42,668 nt of DNA from Rhodopseudomonas infernalis (GTDB lineage Bacteria; Pseudomonadota; Alphaproteobacteria; Rhizobiales; Xanthobacteraceae), in the NCBI RefSeq assembly GCF_022271405.1, contig NZ_JAJNAL010000041.1, positions 1 through 42,668 of the forward strand, given 5' to 3'. Positions 26,964-37,000 of this stretch are shown piece after piece. Under the pieces are notes generated by a model that was not told the origin of the DNA, did no database searches, and saw only the letters and a list, made by a program, of their open reading frames with translations. Position 1 is the first letter of the stretch; each line of letters begins with the position of its first letter. The position numbers and the translations under genes are program-made.

Positions 26964-28181
26964 ATGAACGACACGGTCTTGATTGTGGGAGCCGGCCACG
27001 CCGGATTTCAGGTCGCGGTTTCGCTGCGCCAGGCCAAGTACACCGGTCGCATCGCGCTGATCAACGACGAGAAGCATCTGCCGTATCAGCGGCCGCCGTT
27101 GTCGAAGGCTTATCTGAAGAGCGGCGGCGATCCCGCCTCGCTGATGTTCCGGCCGGAGAAATTCTTCCACGATCAGACCATCGAGCTGATCTCCGACCGT
27201 GCGGTGGCGATCGATCGTGAAGCAAAGACGCTGTTGCTCGGCTCGGGCGAGAAGATCGGTTACGGCCATCTGGTGCTGGCCACCGGCGCGCGCAACCGTC
27301 AGCTCGACGTGCCCAACGCCACGCTCGACGACGTGCTGTATCTGCGCACGCTCGACGAGAGCGAGCAGGTGCGGCAGCGGATGCCGGAGAAGAAGCAGGT
27401 GGTGGTGATCGGCGCCGGCTTCATTGGCCTCGAATTCGCCGCCACCGCGCGCGGCAAGGGCATGGACGTCGACGTCGTCGAACTGGCGCCGCGGGTGATG
27501 GCGCGCGCCGTGACGCCGGAGATCTCCAGCTACTTCCACGACCGCCACACCGCGGCGGGCATCCGCATCCACTACGGCGTGCGCGCCACCGAGATCGCAA
27601 GCGAGGACGGCCGCCTCGCCGGCGTCGCGCTCAGCGACGGCCGCACGCTGCCGGCCGATCTGGTCGTGGTCGGCGTCGGCGTCATTCCGAACGTCGAACT
27701 CGCCTCGGCGGCGGGGCTTCCCACCGCGTCGGGCGTGATCGTCGATGAGAATCTTCTCACCGAAGATCCGAACATCTCGGCGATCGGCGATTGTTCGCTG
27801 TTCAATAGCGTGCGGTTCGGCGAAGTGATGCGTCTGGAGTCGGTGCAGAACGCCACCGATCAGGCGCGCTGCGTCGCCGCGCGGCTGACCGGCGACACCA
27901 AGGCCTATGACGGCTATCCGTGGTTCTGGTCGGATCAGGGCGACGACAAGCTGCAGATCGCCGGCCTCACTGCCGGCTTCGATCAGGTCGTGGTCCGCGG
28001 CAGCGTCGCCGAGCGCTCGTTCTCGGCGTTCTGCTACAAGGACGGCCAGCTGATCGGCATCGAATCCGTCAACCGCGCCGCCGACCACGTCTTCGGCCGC
28101 AAGATCCTGCCGCTCGGCAAGTCGATCACGCCGGAGCAGGCGGTCGATACGAGTTTCGACCTGAAGAAGGCGATCGGCTAA
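26964..28181 (+). CDS. FAD-dependent ferredoxin reductase, palustrisredoxin reductase-like
   Basis: The product of 405 residues is a class I P450-type ferredoxin reductase. The FAD site is GAGHAG at 9-14, the NAD(H) site is VVVIGAGFIGLEFAA near 146-160, the FAD-contacting ISAIGDC motif is near 274, and the C-terminal domain carries FWSDQGDDKLQIAG. From memory it strongly resembles PuR, the reductase that feeds the CYP199A2 system of Rhodopseudomonas palustris. It passes electrons from NADH to a [2Fe-2S] ferredoxin. No ferredoxin gene is adjacent. A cytochrome P450 lies 2.4 kb downstream on the other strand. The start MNDTVLIVGAG was preferred over an upstream ATG with no family match. Confidence 0.93.
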   Translation: MNDTVLIVGAGHAGFQVAVSLRQAKYTGRIALINDEKHLPYQRPPLSKAYLKSGGDPASLMFRPEKFFHDQTIELISDRAVAIDREAKTLLLGSGEKIGYGHLVLATGARNRQLDVPNATLDDVLYLRTLDESEQVRQRMPEKKQVVVIGAGFIGLEFAATARGKGMDVDVVELAPRVMARAVTPEISSYFHDRHTAAGIRIHYGVRATEIASEDGRLAGVALSDGRTLPADLVVVGVGVIPNVELASAAGLPTASGVIVDENLLTEDPNISAIGDCSLFNSVRFGEVMRLESVQNATDQARCVAARLTGDTKAYDGYPWFWSDQGDDKLQIAGLTAGFDQVVVRGSVAERSFSAFCYKDGQLIGIESVNRAADHVFGRKILPLGKSITPEQAVDTSFDLKKAIG

Positions 28182-28200
28182 GGGCGTGCTACGCCTCCTC

Positions 28201-28284
28201 CGTCATTGCGAGGAGCGAAGCGACGCCGCGATCCAGCTCCGTGCACGGCGCTTCTGGATTGCTTCGCTTCGCTCGCAATGACGG
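28201..28284. repeat. REP-like palindromic repeat (GTCATTGCGAGGAGC type)
   Basis: CGTCATTGCGAGGAGCGAAG at the left end is matched by the inverted CTTCGCTTCGCTCGCAATGA at the right end, with a roughly 40-nt centre. This is the common Bradyrhizobium/Rhodopseudomonas intergenic palindrome. It lies 20 nt after the reductase gene and could serve as a 3' stem for its mRNA. Confidence 0.85.
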
Positions 28285-28298
28285 CTGAGAGTTAGTTC

Positions 28299-28388
28299 GT
28301 CATGGCCGGGCTTGTCCCGGCCATCCACGCCTTCCGGCGATGCAAAGACTGCAAGACGTTGATGCCCGGGACGAGCCCGGGCATGACG
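28299..28388. repeat. REP-like palindromic repeat (GTCATGGCCGGG type)
   Basis: CGTCATGGCCGGGCTTGTCC is matched by the inverted GATGCCCGGGACGAGCCCGG plus GCATGACG. It is the same family as the element at 2176-2267 inside the liv operon. It lies next to a second, different palindrome and between two convergent genes. Confidence 0.85.
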
Positions 28389-28430
28389 GTGTGGCTGATA
28401 CGTTGCGCTGACAAATAGGCGTAGCTAGCC

Positions 28431-29324
28431 CTACGCCAGCGCGCTGAATTCCCGCTGCACGGCTTCGATATCCGCCACCGTCGGCAATCCCGCCTCGTTG
28501 CCCAGCCGCTGGATCTTGAAGGTGGAGGCGGCGCGGGCGAATTCGAAGTGGTGCTGCCAGCCCTTGTCGGGGCTGTTCAGATACGAGAACACATAGGCGC
28601 CGTGAAACACGTCGCCGGCGCCGTTGGTGTCGATGACGCGTTCGCGCGGGATCGGGAAGGCCGGCTGGGTGCGGACGGTGCCGTCTTCGTCGTACCAGAC
28701 GAGGCCACGCTCGCCCTGGGTCACGCCGCCGATGCGGCAGCCGCGCGACTTCAGGTAATCGAGCATCTTGTCCGGCGTCATGTCCATCTGTTCGCACAGC
28801 CGCTCGGCGACGATCGCTACGTCGATGAATTCCAGGAGCTCGTGGGTGTTGGTGCGCAGGCCGCCGCCGTCGAGCGAGGTCAGGATGCCGGCCTCGCGGC
28901 ACAGCTTGGCGTAGTGGATCGCCGCGTCGGGCTGGTGGCCGTCGACATGCAGTGCGCGGCAATTGCCGAGGTTGAGCACCGGGAACGGATGGATGTGCTC
29001 GTCGTCGCGGCAGCGGACGATGGCGCGCTTGCCGTCCTTCGGCATGATGAAGGACAGCGACGAGGTCGCGACCTTGCGCGGATGCACCGAGATTCCGTAC
29101 TTCGCCGTCATGTCCTGAAACATCCGGCCGAGCCAGTCATTGGCGACGGTCGAGATCAGGTCCGGCACGATGCCGAGCTTGGCGCAGCAGAACGCCGCCG
29201 TCACGGCGTTGCCGCCGAACGAGACCGCGTAGTCGGACGCCACATGTTTTTCGTCGCCGGTGGGCAGATGGTCGGTGATGAAGGTGACGTCGATGTAAGT
29301 CTGTCCGATGAAGAGTGCGTCCAT
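28431..29324 (-). CDS. PfkB-family sugar kinase
   Basis: The product of 297 residues begins MDALFIGQTYIDVTFITDHL and ends with the ribokinase/PfkB signature DTNGAGDVFHGAYVF, whose aspartate is the catalytic base (GAGD). The N-terminal glycine motif SFGGNAVTAAFCCAKLG is also present. The phosphoryl acceptor is not evident: it could be ribose, a deoxyketose or a nucleoside-like sugar. It is monocistronic on its strand, with a modest GGGACG site. The longer in-frame start 14 codons upstream has no better site. Confidence 0.9.
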   Translation of the reverse strand: MDALFIGQTYIDVTFITDHLPTGDEKHVASDYAVSFGGNAVTAAFCCAKLGIVPDLISTVANDWLGRMFQDMTAKYGISVHPRKVATSSLSFIMPKDGKRAIVRCRDDEHIHPFPVLNLGNCRALHVDGHQPDAAIHYAKLCREAGILTSLDGGGLRTNTHELLEFIDVAIVAERLCEQMDMTPDKMLDYLKSRGCRIGGVTQGERGLVWYDEDGTVRTQPAFPIPRERVIDTNGAGDVFHGAYVFSYLNSPDKGWQHHFEFARAASTFKIQRLGNEAGLPTVADIEAVQREFSALA

Positions 29325-29678
29325 GAGCGTCCCATGCTGCGAGGCCTGACCCGGCCGGAAAACCATAGCATCTGCATGTTGCAGCGCATCGGCTAAAATT
29401 GTCGGTTGCGACTAAACGGAACGGAGAGGCGTTCTGCCGAAAATTCATCCACAACGAAGCGGCGTTCGCCGTGGTTCCCCGCGGGGCGCCGCACACGGCC
29501 GAGCGTCAACGCCGCTTCGAATTGGCGGCCGCCACCGCAGACCGGGTATCGGACGAGGTGGGCGACTCGCCGCGAATAATCGATGCTGGGCGCGGGGTGG
29601 CCGACGCGCCGGGGGACGATCATCGCAGCGGATGCGGCGGCGCGACGCATCGGACGACGAACAGGCAAGGGGGCGGTG
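29325..29678. other. Intergenic region between divergent pfkB-like and VOC genes
   Basis: This 354-nt region should hold the two divergent promoters. Open frames across it have poor codon use and no family resemblance, so I call no gene. No clear operator, RNA gene or repeat was seen. Confidence 0.5.
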
Positions 29679-30563
29679 ATGACCAGCAATCAACCAGAGG
29701 CAGAGCAGGGGCGAGAGCGCAGCGGCGCGATCACTGCCATCGACCATCTGGTGGTGCTGGTCAGCGACCTGCCCGCAGCGGTCGCGGCCTATCAGACGCT
29801 GCTCGGCTGCAAACCGGCATGGCGCAGCACCGACGACGGCTCCGAGAACGTGCTGTTCACGCTGGGCAACATGTCGCTCGAACTGATGGCGCCGGCCGGA
29901 GGCGGCAGCACCGCCGAACGCATCCGCAACGTGATCAAGCTGCAGGGCGAGGGGTTGGCCAGCCTGTGTTTCCGCGTGTGCGATGCCGACCGCATGCATC
30001 GCCGGCTCGAACGCCTCGCGTTGCAGCCGGATCCGGTCGCCGACGTCGAGCGGCACGATATGCAGTCGGGCGCAGCGCTGAGTTGGAAGCGGACGCGCGC
30101 CGCCACCGCGCTGACCCGCGGGGTGCGGCTGTTCTTTCTCGAGCTTGGTGCCGAAAGGTCTCGGTCGGAGGCGGTCGCCGTGGCGCCCGTCACCGGGATG
30201 GATCATCTGGTGATCTCGACCGCCGCACCTGAAAGGGCCGCGGCGCTGTACGGCGCGCGGCTGGGGCTCAACATGGTGCTCGACCGCTCGCACCACGACT
30301 GGGGACGGCTGATGTTCTTCCGCTGCGGCGATGTCATGCTCGAAGTCGTGCATCGCCCGGTGGCCGGCTCCGATGCCGAACACGACAAGCTGTGGGGCAT
30401 CGGCTGGCGGGTCGACGATCTCGACGCCGCCCGCGCCCGGCTGGTCGAGGCAGGGGTGACGGTCACCGAGCCGCGCGCCGGCCGCAAGCCTCGCACCCGG
30501 GTCGCGACCGTGCGCAGCGGCACCTGCCACATTCCGACGCTGCTTGTGCAGACGGTGCGCTGA
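29679..30563 (+). CDS. Double VOC (glyoxalase/dioxygenase-fold) protein
   Basis: The product of 294 residues contains two vicinal-oxygen-chelate domains: one from about residue 18 (AITAIDHLVVLVSDLPAAVA) and one from about 168 (VTGMDHLVISTAAPERAAAL). Each begins with the DHLV metal-ligand histidine, and the second also has LEVVHRP. Catalytic identity is not clear. It could be a lyase, an isomerase or an extradiol-type enzyme, or a binding protein. The ATG is preceded by a GGGGGCGG stretch. It converges with the P450 gene across 9 nt. Confidence 0.82.
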   Translation: MTSNQPEAEQGRERSGAITAIDHLVVLVSDLPAAVAAYQTLLGCKPAWRSTDDGSENVLFTLGNMSLELMAPAGGGSTAERIRNVIKLQGEGLASLCFRVCDADRMHRRLERLALQPDPVADVERHDMQSGAALSWKRTRAATALTRGVRLFFLELGAERSRSEAVAVAPVTGMDHLVISTAAPERAAALYGARLGLNMVLDRSHHDWGRLMFFRCGDVMLEVVHRPVAGSDAEHDKLWGIGWRVDDLDAARARLVEAGVTVTEPRAGRKPRTRVATVRSGTCHIPTLLVQTVR

Positions 30564-30572
30564 TCTGTCGGA

Positions 30573-31796
30573 TCAGGCAGCCAGCCGGCACGGCACCCGC
30601 AGATAGCCACGAAACCGCACCCGTCCGCCGCGCGCCGGCGTGCCGCTGATGGCGTAGCCGGGAAAGCGCGCCAGGAAGCGGCGCAGCGCGATCGCGCCTT
30701 CGAGCCGGGCCAGCGCCATGCCGGCGCACTGATGCGGGCCTGTGGCGAAGGCGAGGTGCCGGTTCGGCGTCCGCCCGGCGTCGAACCGGTCAGGATCGGG
30801 AAAATGCGCCGGGTCGCGGTTGGCGGCGCCGATGCACAGCGTCAGCGAGGTGTTGGCCGGCATCGTCACGCCCCCGATCGTTGTCTCCGCGGTGGTGATG
30901 CGGTTCCCGAGCTGGTTGGAGCTCTCGTAACGCAGTACTTCCTCGACCGCGGTTCGGGTCAGCCCCGGATCGGCGATCAGCCGCTGCTTCTCGCCGGGAT
31001 TGGCGTCGAGCGTCACCAGCCCGTTGCCGATCAGGTTGGTGGTGGTTTCGTGCCCGGCGTTGAGCAGGAAGATGCAGTTGTGCAGCAGCTCCTTGGACGA
31101 CAGCTGCTCGCCGCTGCCATCGCCCTGGATCAGCCGCGTCAGCACGTCGCGCTCCGGATCGCCCGGGGCGGCGCGGCGGCGGGCGATCAGCGTCTCGAGA
31201 TAGGCCAGGAAGCCCCGTACCGCGTCGTTGCCGCGCGCGAAGGTGTCCGGGCTGACCACGGGCTCGAGCGCCCCGAGGATGGCCAGCGACCAGTCGCGCA
31301 GCGGCCCGCGCTCGTCGTACGGCACGCCGAGCAGATTGCCGATCACCTCGATCGGAATCGCCGCCGCGAAGTCCTCGATCAGGTCGACCTCGGTCTTGGC
31401 CGCCATCGCCTCCAGCAGCCGGTCGACCAGCGCGATCACGTCCGGCTCCATGCCGGCAATCGCCCGCGGCGTCAGCGCCCCCATGATCAGTCGGCGCACT
31501 CTGGTATGCGAGGGCGGGTCGTTGAATACCAGGCTGGTGGTGTGGTGCTCGAACAGCAGCGATTGACCGTATTTCGGGGCAAATTCGCGCTGCTTGTCGG
31601 ACGAGAACAGCGCAGTGTTCTTGTAGACCGCGACCAGATCGTCGTAGCGCGTCAGGAAATAGCCGCCATTGCCCAGCCGCTTGACCGGCTGATGCGTCCG
31701 CAGCGCGTGATAGGTGGGGTAGGGGTCGGCGTAGAACTCCGGCGTCAGCCGTTCGAGCTCGAACGCCGCCGCCAGCTCGCTTGAGGTCGTTTCCAT
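30573..31796 (-). CDS. Cytochrome P450
   Basis: The soluble product of 407 residues has all P450 landmarks: the I-helix LLNAGHETTTNLIG, the K-helix EEVLRYE (ExxR), and the haem loop FATGPHQCAGMALARLE with axial C357. It is a bacterial class I enzyme and needs a ferredoxin and a ferredoxin reductase. A PuR-like reductase is encoded 2.4 kb away, but no ferredoxin is present in the window. I cannot name its CYP family or substrate. The gene is divergent from a TetR regulator, sharing a 190-nt intergenic region with a palindromic operator candidate. Confidence 0.95.
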   Translation of the reverse strand: METTSSELAAAFELERLTPEFYADPYPTYHALRTHQPVKRLGNGGYFLTRYDDLVAVYKNTALFSSDKQREFAPKYGQSLLFEHHTTSLVFNDPPSHTRVRRLIMGALTPRAIAGMEPDVIALVDRLLEAMAAKTEVDLIEDFAAAIPIEVIGNLLGVPYDERGPLRDWSLAILGALEPVVSPDTFARGNDAVRGFLAYLETLIARRRAAPGDPERDVLTRLIQGDGSGEQLSSKELLHNCIFLLNAGHETTTNLIGNGLVTLDANPGEKQRLIADPGLTRTAVEEVLRYESSNQLGNRITTAETTIGGVTMPANTSLTLCIGAANRDPAHFPDPDRFDAGRTPNRHLAFATGPHQCAGMALARLEGAIALRRFLARFPGYAISGTPARGGRVRFRGYLRVPCRLAA

Positions 31797-31950
31797 GCGG
31801 TACTCTTTTTTGCCCTTGTAGAGCTTTTCGCGCTCGAAGTGGATACCGCACTCGCGATTCTCAGCCGGAGCGTTTCGCAACCGGAGGTAGGAAATGCATG
31901 ATCTAAGGCCGCGGAATTGCTCACGTTCCGGTGCAGCGCGGCATATCCGG

Positions 31951-31981
31951 TTGACAACCAGGCAGGTGAGTGCCTACTCAC
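31951..31981 (+). promoter_or_regulatory. Putative promoter and TetR operator before the RND efflux operon
   Basis: A consensus -35 hexamer TTGACA at 31951-31956 is followed by an inverted repeat GTGAGT-GCCT-ACTCAC at 31966-31981 that covers the expected -10 position and ends 4 nt before the first ATG of the TetR gene. A repressor bound here would block the promoter. Whether the same site also controls the divergent P450 is unknown. Confidence 0.6.
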
Positions 31982-31985
31982 AAAA

Positions 31986-32693
31986 ATGAGCTCATTGCGA
32001 ATGACGCGAGATTTGCGCCGGGAATTGATCCTTGGCGCGGCCAAGAGATGCTTTGCCCGAAACGGCTTCGCCGGGACGACGACCAAGAGTGTCGCCACTG
32101 CGGCGTCGATCTCGGAAGGGTTGCTGTTCAAGCATTTTCCGAGCAAATCTGCGCTGTACGCCGAGATTCTCGCCGATGAATGCGAGGCCGACCCGGCGCT
32201 GGCGCATTTGCTGGACCTGCCGGCTTCGACCGAGTCTCTCGTCGTCCTCGTTCGAAATCTCGTTGCACATTTCCTGCATGTTTCGGATCAACCGGATCAG
32301 GAAGAGGAGCAGCGGCTGCGGCTGCTGATCACCAGCCAGCTCGACGACGGCGAGTTCGCCCGGCTGGTGTTCGACAAGATCGCGGGCCTGATCGGACCGC
32401 AATTCGCTGCTTCGCTGGATCGCGCGGTGGCGGTTGGAGATGCCACGAGGGTCGGTCGGGACCCGATGAACCTGTTTTGGCTCGCGCATCAGACTGTCCT
32501 GATGATGGCGCTTGCCAACTTGCCTGCGGTGGCGTGCCTGAGCTACGGGGAGGCGCCCGATCTGGAGCGCCAGACCTGCGAGTTTATTTTACGTGGAATT
32601 GGACTGAACGAAGCCGTAATTGCTGAGCATCTGGACCGCGAATTTTCGCCCGGTCCGGCGCGCGCGGAAAACGACAGAGAGTATACAAGATGA
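31986..32693 (+). CDS. TetR-family regulator of the RND efflux operon
   Basis: The product has about 235 residues. The N-terminal domain LRRELILGAAKRCFARNGFA, then TTKSVATAASISEGLLFKHF, is a classic TetR helix-turn-helix. The C-terminal ligand domain is less conserved. The first ATG follows the palindrome closely without a ribosome site. A second ATG five codons later (MTRDLRREL) is an alternative. Its stop overlaps the start of the membrane-fusion gene (ATGA). It probably represses its own efflux operon, and possibly the divergent P450 gene. Confidence 0.9.
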   Translation: MSSLRMTRDLRRELILGAAKRCFARNGFAGTTTKSVATAASISEGLLFKHFPSKSALYAEILADECEADPALAHLLDLPASTESLVVLVRNLVAHFLHVSDQPDQEEEQRLRLLITSQLDDGEFARLVFDKIAGLIGPQFAASLDRAVAVGDATRVGRDPMNLFWLAHQTVLMMALANLPAVACLSYGEAPDLERQTCEFILRGIGLNEAVIAEHLDREFSPGPARAENDREYTR

Positions 32694-33883
32694 CGGTTGC
32701 CACAGAAACGCCGCCCGCGGCGCGGTCGGCCCCTGAGAAGCCGCGCCCCCGTCCGGCGCGCATGATCCGCTGGTTCATCATCGTCGGGCTGCTGCTGGCG
32801 CTGCTGGTCGGCGGCCTGGTCGGCTTCAACGCCTTCCGCAATCACATGATTGCGCAGTTCTTCGCCAACAACAAACCGCCGCCGATCACCGTCACGGTCT
32901 CGGAGGCGAAGTCCGAGGTGGTCCCCAATCTGCTGAGGGCGGTTGGTGATCTGGCCGCCGTTCACCAGGTCAACGTGACCTCCGACGTTTCCGGCCGCAT
33001 CACCGAGATCCTGTTCACGGCAGGCGCCGAGGTCGAAGCCGGCGCCAAGCTGCTGCAGCTTTACGACGCGCCCGAGCAGGCCGACCTCGCCAACTTCCGC
33101 GCCCAGGCCAAGGTCGCGGAGCTGTCGCTCGATCGCGCCAAGCAACTGGCCGCGCGCCAGTTCGGTCCGCAGGCCACCGTCGATCAGGCGCAGGCCTCGT
33201 TCGATCAGGCCAATGCGGGCATCGCCCGGACTCAGGCGGTGATCTCGCAGAAGCTGGTGCGCGCACCGTTCGACGGTGTGCTCGGCGTCCGCCGCGTCGA
33301 AGTCGGTCAGTATCTCACGGCCGGCACCCAGATTGTGTCTCTGACCAACCTGTCGCAGGTCTACGCCAACTTCACCGTGACGGAAAAAGACTCCGGCACG
33401 CTGAAGGTTGGGCAGGCGGTGCGCATCCGCGTCGATGCCTACCCGGGACGCGACTTCGACGGCAAGATCACCACCATCGAGCCGCAGATTTTGTCCGACA
33501 CCCGCAATATCCGGGTGCAGGCGACGCTCGACAACCCGGGTCATGTGCTCAAGCCGGGCATGTTCGCCACCACCACCGTGGTGCTGCCGGACAAGCCCGC
33601 GGTGATCACCGTGCCGGAGACCGCGGTCGACTACACGCTGTATGGCGACTCCGTCTACCTGATCCAGGAGGAGAAGGCGGAGGACGGCAAGTCCAACCTC
33701 AAGGCTGTTCGAACCTTCGTGCGCACCGGCGACCGGATCAACGGCCGCACCGTGATCCTCAGCGGGATCAAGCCGGGCGACCGCGTCGTCGCGGTCGGCC
33801 AGCTCAAGCTGCAGTCCGGCGCCGCGGTCACGATCTCGACCGATCCGCCGCCGCCGCAGCCGGCGACGCCGCCGCGCTACTGA
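32690..33883 (+). CDS. RND efflux periplasmic adaptor (membrane fusion protein)
   Basis: The product of 397 residues has one N-terminal membrane anchor (MIRWFIIVGLLLALLVGGLV) and the MFP order of lipoyl half (VNVTSDVSGRITEILFTAGA), helical hairpin, lipoyl half (KLVRAPFDGVLGVRRVEVGQ) and beta-barrel. It resembles the MexH/AcrA group. It would bridge the RND pump to an outer-membrane channel. No such channel gene is present, so a shared TolC/OprM-type protein is expected. It overlaps the TetR gene by ATGA and is followed after 139 nt by the pump. Confidence 0.94.
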   Translation: MTVATETPPAARSAPEKPRPRPARMIRWFIIVGLLLALLVGGLVGFNAFRNHMIAQFFANNKPPPITVTVSEAKSEVVPNLLRAVGDLAAVHQVNVTSDVSGRITEILFTAGAEVEAGAKLLQLYDAPEQADLANFRAQAKVAELSLDRAKQLAARQFGPQATVDQAQASFDQANAGIARTQAVISQKLVRAPFDGVLGVRRVEVGQYLTAGTQIVSLTNLSQVYANFTVTEKDSGTLKVGQAVRIRVDAYPGRDFDGKITTIEPQILSDTRNIRVQATLDNPGHVLKPGMFATTTVVLPDKPAVITVPETAVDYTLYGDSVYLIQEEKAEDGKSNLKAVRTFVRTGDRINGRTVILSGIKPGDRVVAVGQLKLQSGAAVTISTDPPPPQPATPPRY

Positions 33884-34022
33884 TCAAACTCCCGGGTCGG
33901 CGCGCCGCGCCGCCCGGTTCTTTCGCAGGCCCGCAGGCGACGAGCGCCTTCCGAGCCCACTGATCTGATCGCACCGCAGCTCCCGCGCCACCCGCGCGGA
34001 GCCTGCGCCACGGAGCGTCCGT

Positions 34023-37000
34023 ATGGTCATCACCGATATCTTCATCAAGCGTCCGGTGCTGTCGCTCGTCGTCAGCATGCTGATCCTGCTGATCGGCTTC
34101 CGCGCCGCGATGACGTTGCCGATCCGGCAGTATCCGAAGCTGTCGAACACGGTGGTGACCATCACCACGGCGTATCCAGGCGCGTCTCCGGACCTGATGC
34201 AGGGCTTCATCACCACGCCGCTCGAGCAGGCGGTCGCCTCCGCCGAGGGCGTCGATTACATCACGTCGTCCTCGACGCTGGGCCAGAGCCTGATCACCGT
34301 CTACGTCAAGCTCAACTTCGATCCCAACCAGGCGCTCACCGAGGTTTTGGCCAAGGTCAATTCGGTCAAATACCTGATCCCGCGCGAAGCCAACGACCCG
34401 GTGATCGTCAAATCCACCGGCCAGACCACGGCGGTGATGTATCTCGGCTTCTCCAGTAACGAGTTGTCCGGATCGGCGATTTCCGACTACCTGACGCGCG
34501 TGGTGCAGCCGGTGCTGTCAACCGTCGACGGCGTGGCGTCGGCCGACATTCTCGGCGGCCAGACCTTCGCGATGCGGATCTGGCTCGATCCCTTACGCAT
34601 GGCGGGGCGCAACGTCTCTCCATCCGACATTTCGGCGGCGATCGCCGCCAACAACTTCCAGGCGGCGGCGGGTCAGACCAAGGGCTATCTGACAGTCTCC
34701 AACATCACCACCAACACCGACCTGCAGAACGTCGATCAGTTCAAACGCATGATCGTCAAGGCGCAGGACGGCGGCTTCGTCCGGCTGGAGGATGTCGCCA
34801 CCGTCGAACTTGCCGCGCAGAGTACCGACTCGAGCGTCGCGTTCTCCGGCGAGCGCGCGATCTTCATCGGCGTGCAGGCGACGCCGCAGGGCAACCCGCT
34901 CAACATCGTCACCGGGGTCCGTGCGCTGTTCCCCGAAATCGAGCGCAACCTGCCGCCGTCGATGCACATGAAGGTCGCGTACGACTCGACCAAGTTCATC
35001 CGCTCGTCGATCGACGAGGTCGAAAAGACGCTGATCGAAGCGGTCGGCATCGTCATCGTGGTGATCTTCCTGTTCCTCGCCTCGTTCCGGTCGGTGATCA
35101 TCCCGGTGGTGACGATCCCGCTGTCGCTGATCGGCGTGTGTACGGCGATGTTGGCACTCGGCTTCTCGATCAACCTGCTGACGCTGCTGGCGATGGTTCT
35201 GGCGATCGGTCTGGTGGTCGACGACGCCATCGTGGTGGTGGAGAACATCCATCGACATCTGGAGGAGGGGAAGAGTCCCGTCCAGGCCTCCTTGGTCGGC
35301 GCGCGCGAGATCGTCGGGCCGGTGATCTCGATGACCATCACGCTCGCCGCGGTGTACGCGCCGATCGGCTTCCTCGGCGGCCTGACCGGCGCGCTGTTCC
35401 GGGAGTTCGCTTTCACCTTGGCGGGCGCGGTGATCGTCTCGGGTGTCATTGCGCTGACGCTGTCGCCGATGATGTGCTCGGTGCTGCTGAAACATCAGGA
35501 GAGCCAGGGCTGGTTCGCCCGCAAGGTCGATTCCGTGTTCGGTTCGGTGACGCGCTGGTACGGCCGGCAGCTCGACCGCTCGCTCGACTATCGCCCGATC
35601 ACCGGGCTGTTCGCCGTCGTGATCCTCGGCCTGGTCGGCTTCATGTACTTGAACACCGCGAAGGAGCTGGCGCCCGAAGAGGACCAGGGCATCGTGTTCG
35701 CAGTGACCAAGGGGCCGAAATACGCCAACATCGACTACTCGAATTATTATGGCGAGAAGCTCGACAAGGCCTATGCGAGCTTCCCCGAAACCGATCTGCG
35801 CTTCATCCTGAACGGCACCTCGGGGCCGAACAACGGCATTGCCGGCATGTTGCTGAAGCCGTGGGACGAACGCACCCGCAGCGCCATGAAGCTGAAGCCG
35901 CTGGTGCAGGCCGAACTCAGCAAGATCGAGGGCGTCAACGCCTTCGCCTTCAACCTGCCGCCGCTGCCGGGCGGGCCGGGCGGTCTGCCGATCCAGATGG
36001 TGATCAACTCCACCTCCGGCTTCCGCGCGGTCTACGAGGAGATGGTCAAGCTGAAGGACGCAGCGCGCAAGAGCGGCCTGTTCATCGTCACCGACAGCGA
36101 CCTCGACTTCAACCAGCCGGTGGTCCGCGTGACGATCGACCGGACCAAGGCGAGCGACCTCGGTGTCAACATGCAGCGGCTCGGCTCCACGCTGGCGACG
36201 CTGCTCGGCGGCAACTACGTCAACCGCTTCAATCTCGAAGGCCGGTCATATCAGGTCATCCCGCAGGTGCCGCGTGCCGACCGGCTGACGCCACAATCGC
36301 TTGAAGGGTACTACGTGGCGAGCGCGACCGGTCAGCAGATTCCGCTGTCGACACTGGTGTCGATCGAGACCGCCACCGACCCGAACGCGCTGTCGCATTA
36401 CAACCAGCTCAACTCCGCCACCTTCCAGGCGGTGCCGATGCCGGGCGTCACGGTGGGGCAGGCCGTCGACTTCCTCGAGAAGCAGTCCAAGAACCTGCCG
36501 ACCGGGTTCGGCCACGACTATCTGGCCGACGCGCGGCAATATGTGCAGGAGGGCAATCAGCTCGCCATCACGTTCGGCTTCGCGCTGATCATCATTTTCC
36601 TGGTGCTGGCGGCGCAGTTCGAGTCGCTGCGCGATCCGCTGGTGATCATGATCACGGTGCCGATGGCGATCTGCGGCGCATTGATCCCGCTGTTCTTCGG
36701 CATGGCGACGATCAACATCTACACCCAGGTCGGCCTGCTGACGCTGGTCGGCCTGATCAGCAAGCACGGCATCCTGATGGTCGAGTTCGCGCGCGAACTG
36801 CAGATCAAGGAGGCGCTCGACAAGCGCACCGCGATCGAACAGTCGGCGCGTGTGCGGCTGCGGCCGATCCTGATGACCACGGCCGCGATGGTCACCGGCC
36901 TGCTGCCGCTGCTCACCGCCTCGGGAGCCGGCGCCGCCAGCCGGTTCTCGATCGGCCTGGTGGTGGTGTCCGGCATGATGATCGGCACGCTGTTCACGCT

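Noticed and set aside
9842-28388. A CRISPR-like pattern among the repeated elements
   Set aside because: The repeats are few, far apart, palindromic and of several families. There are no regularly spaced units and no cas genes.
29393-29689. A 98-codon minus-strand frame in the gap between the pfkB-like and VOC genes
   Set aside because: Arg/Ala-rich translation, no ribosome site and no recognisable motif. More likely chance in GC-rich DNA.
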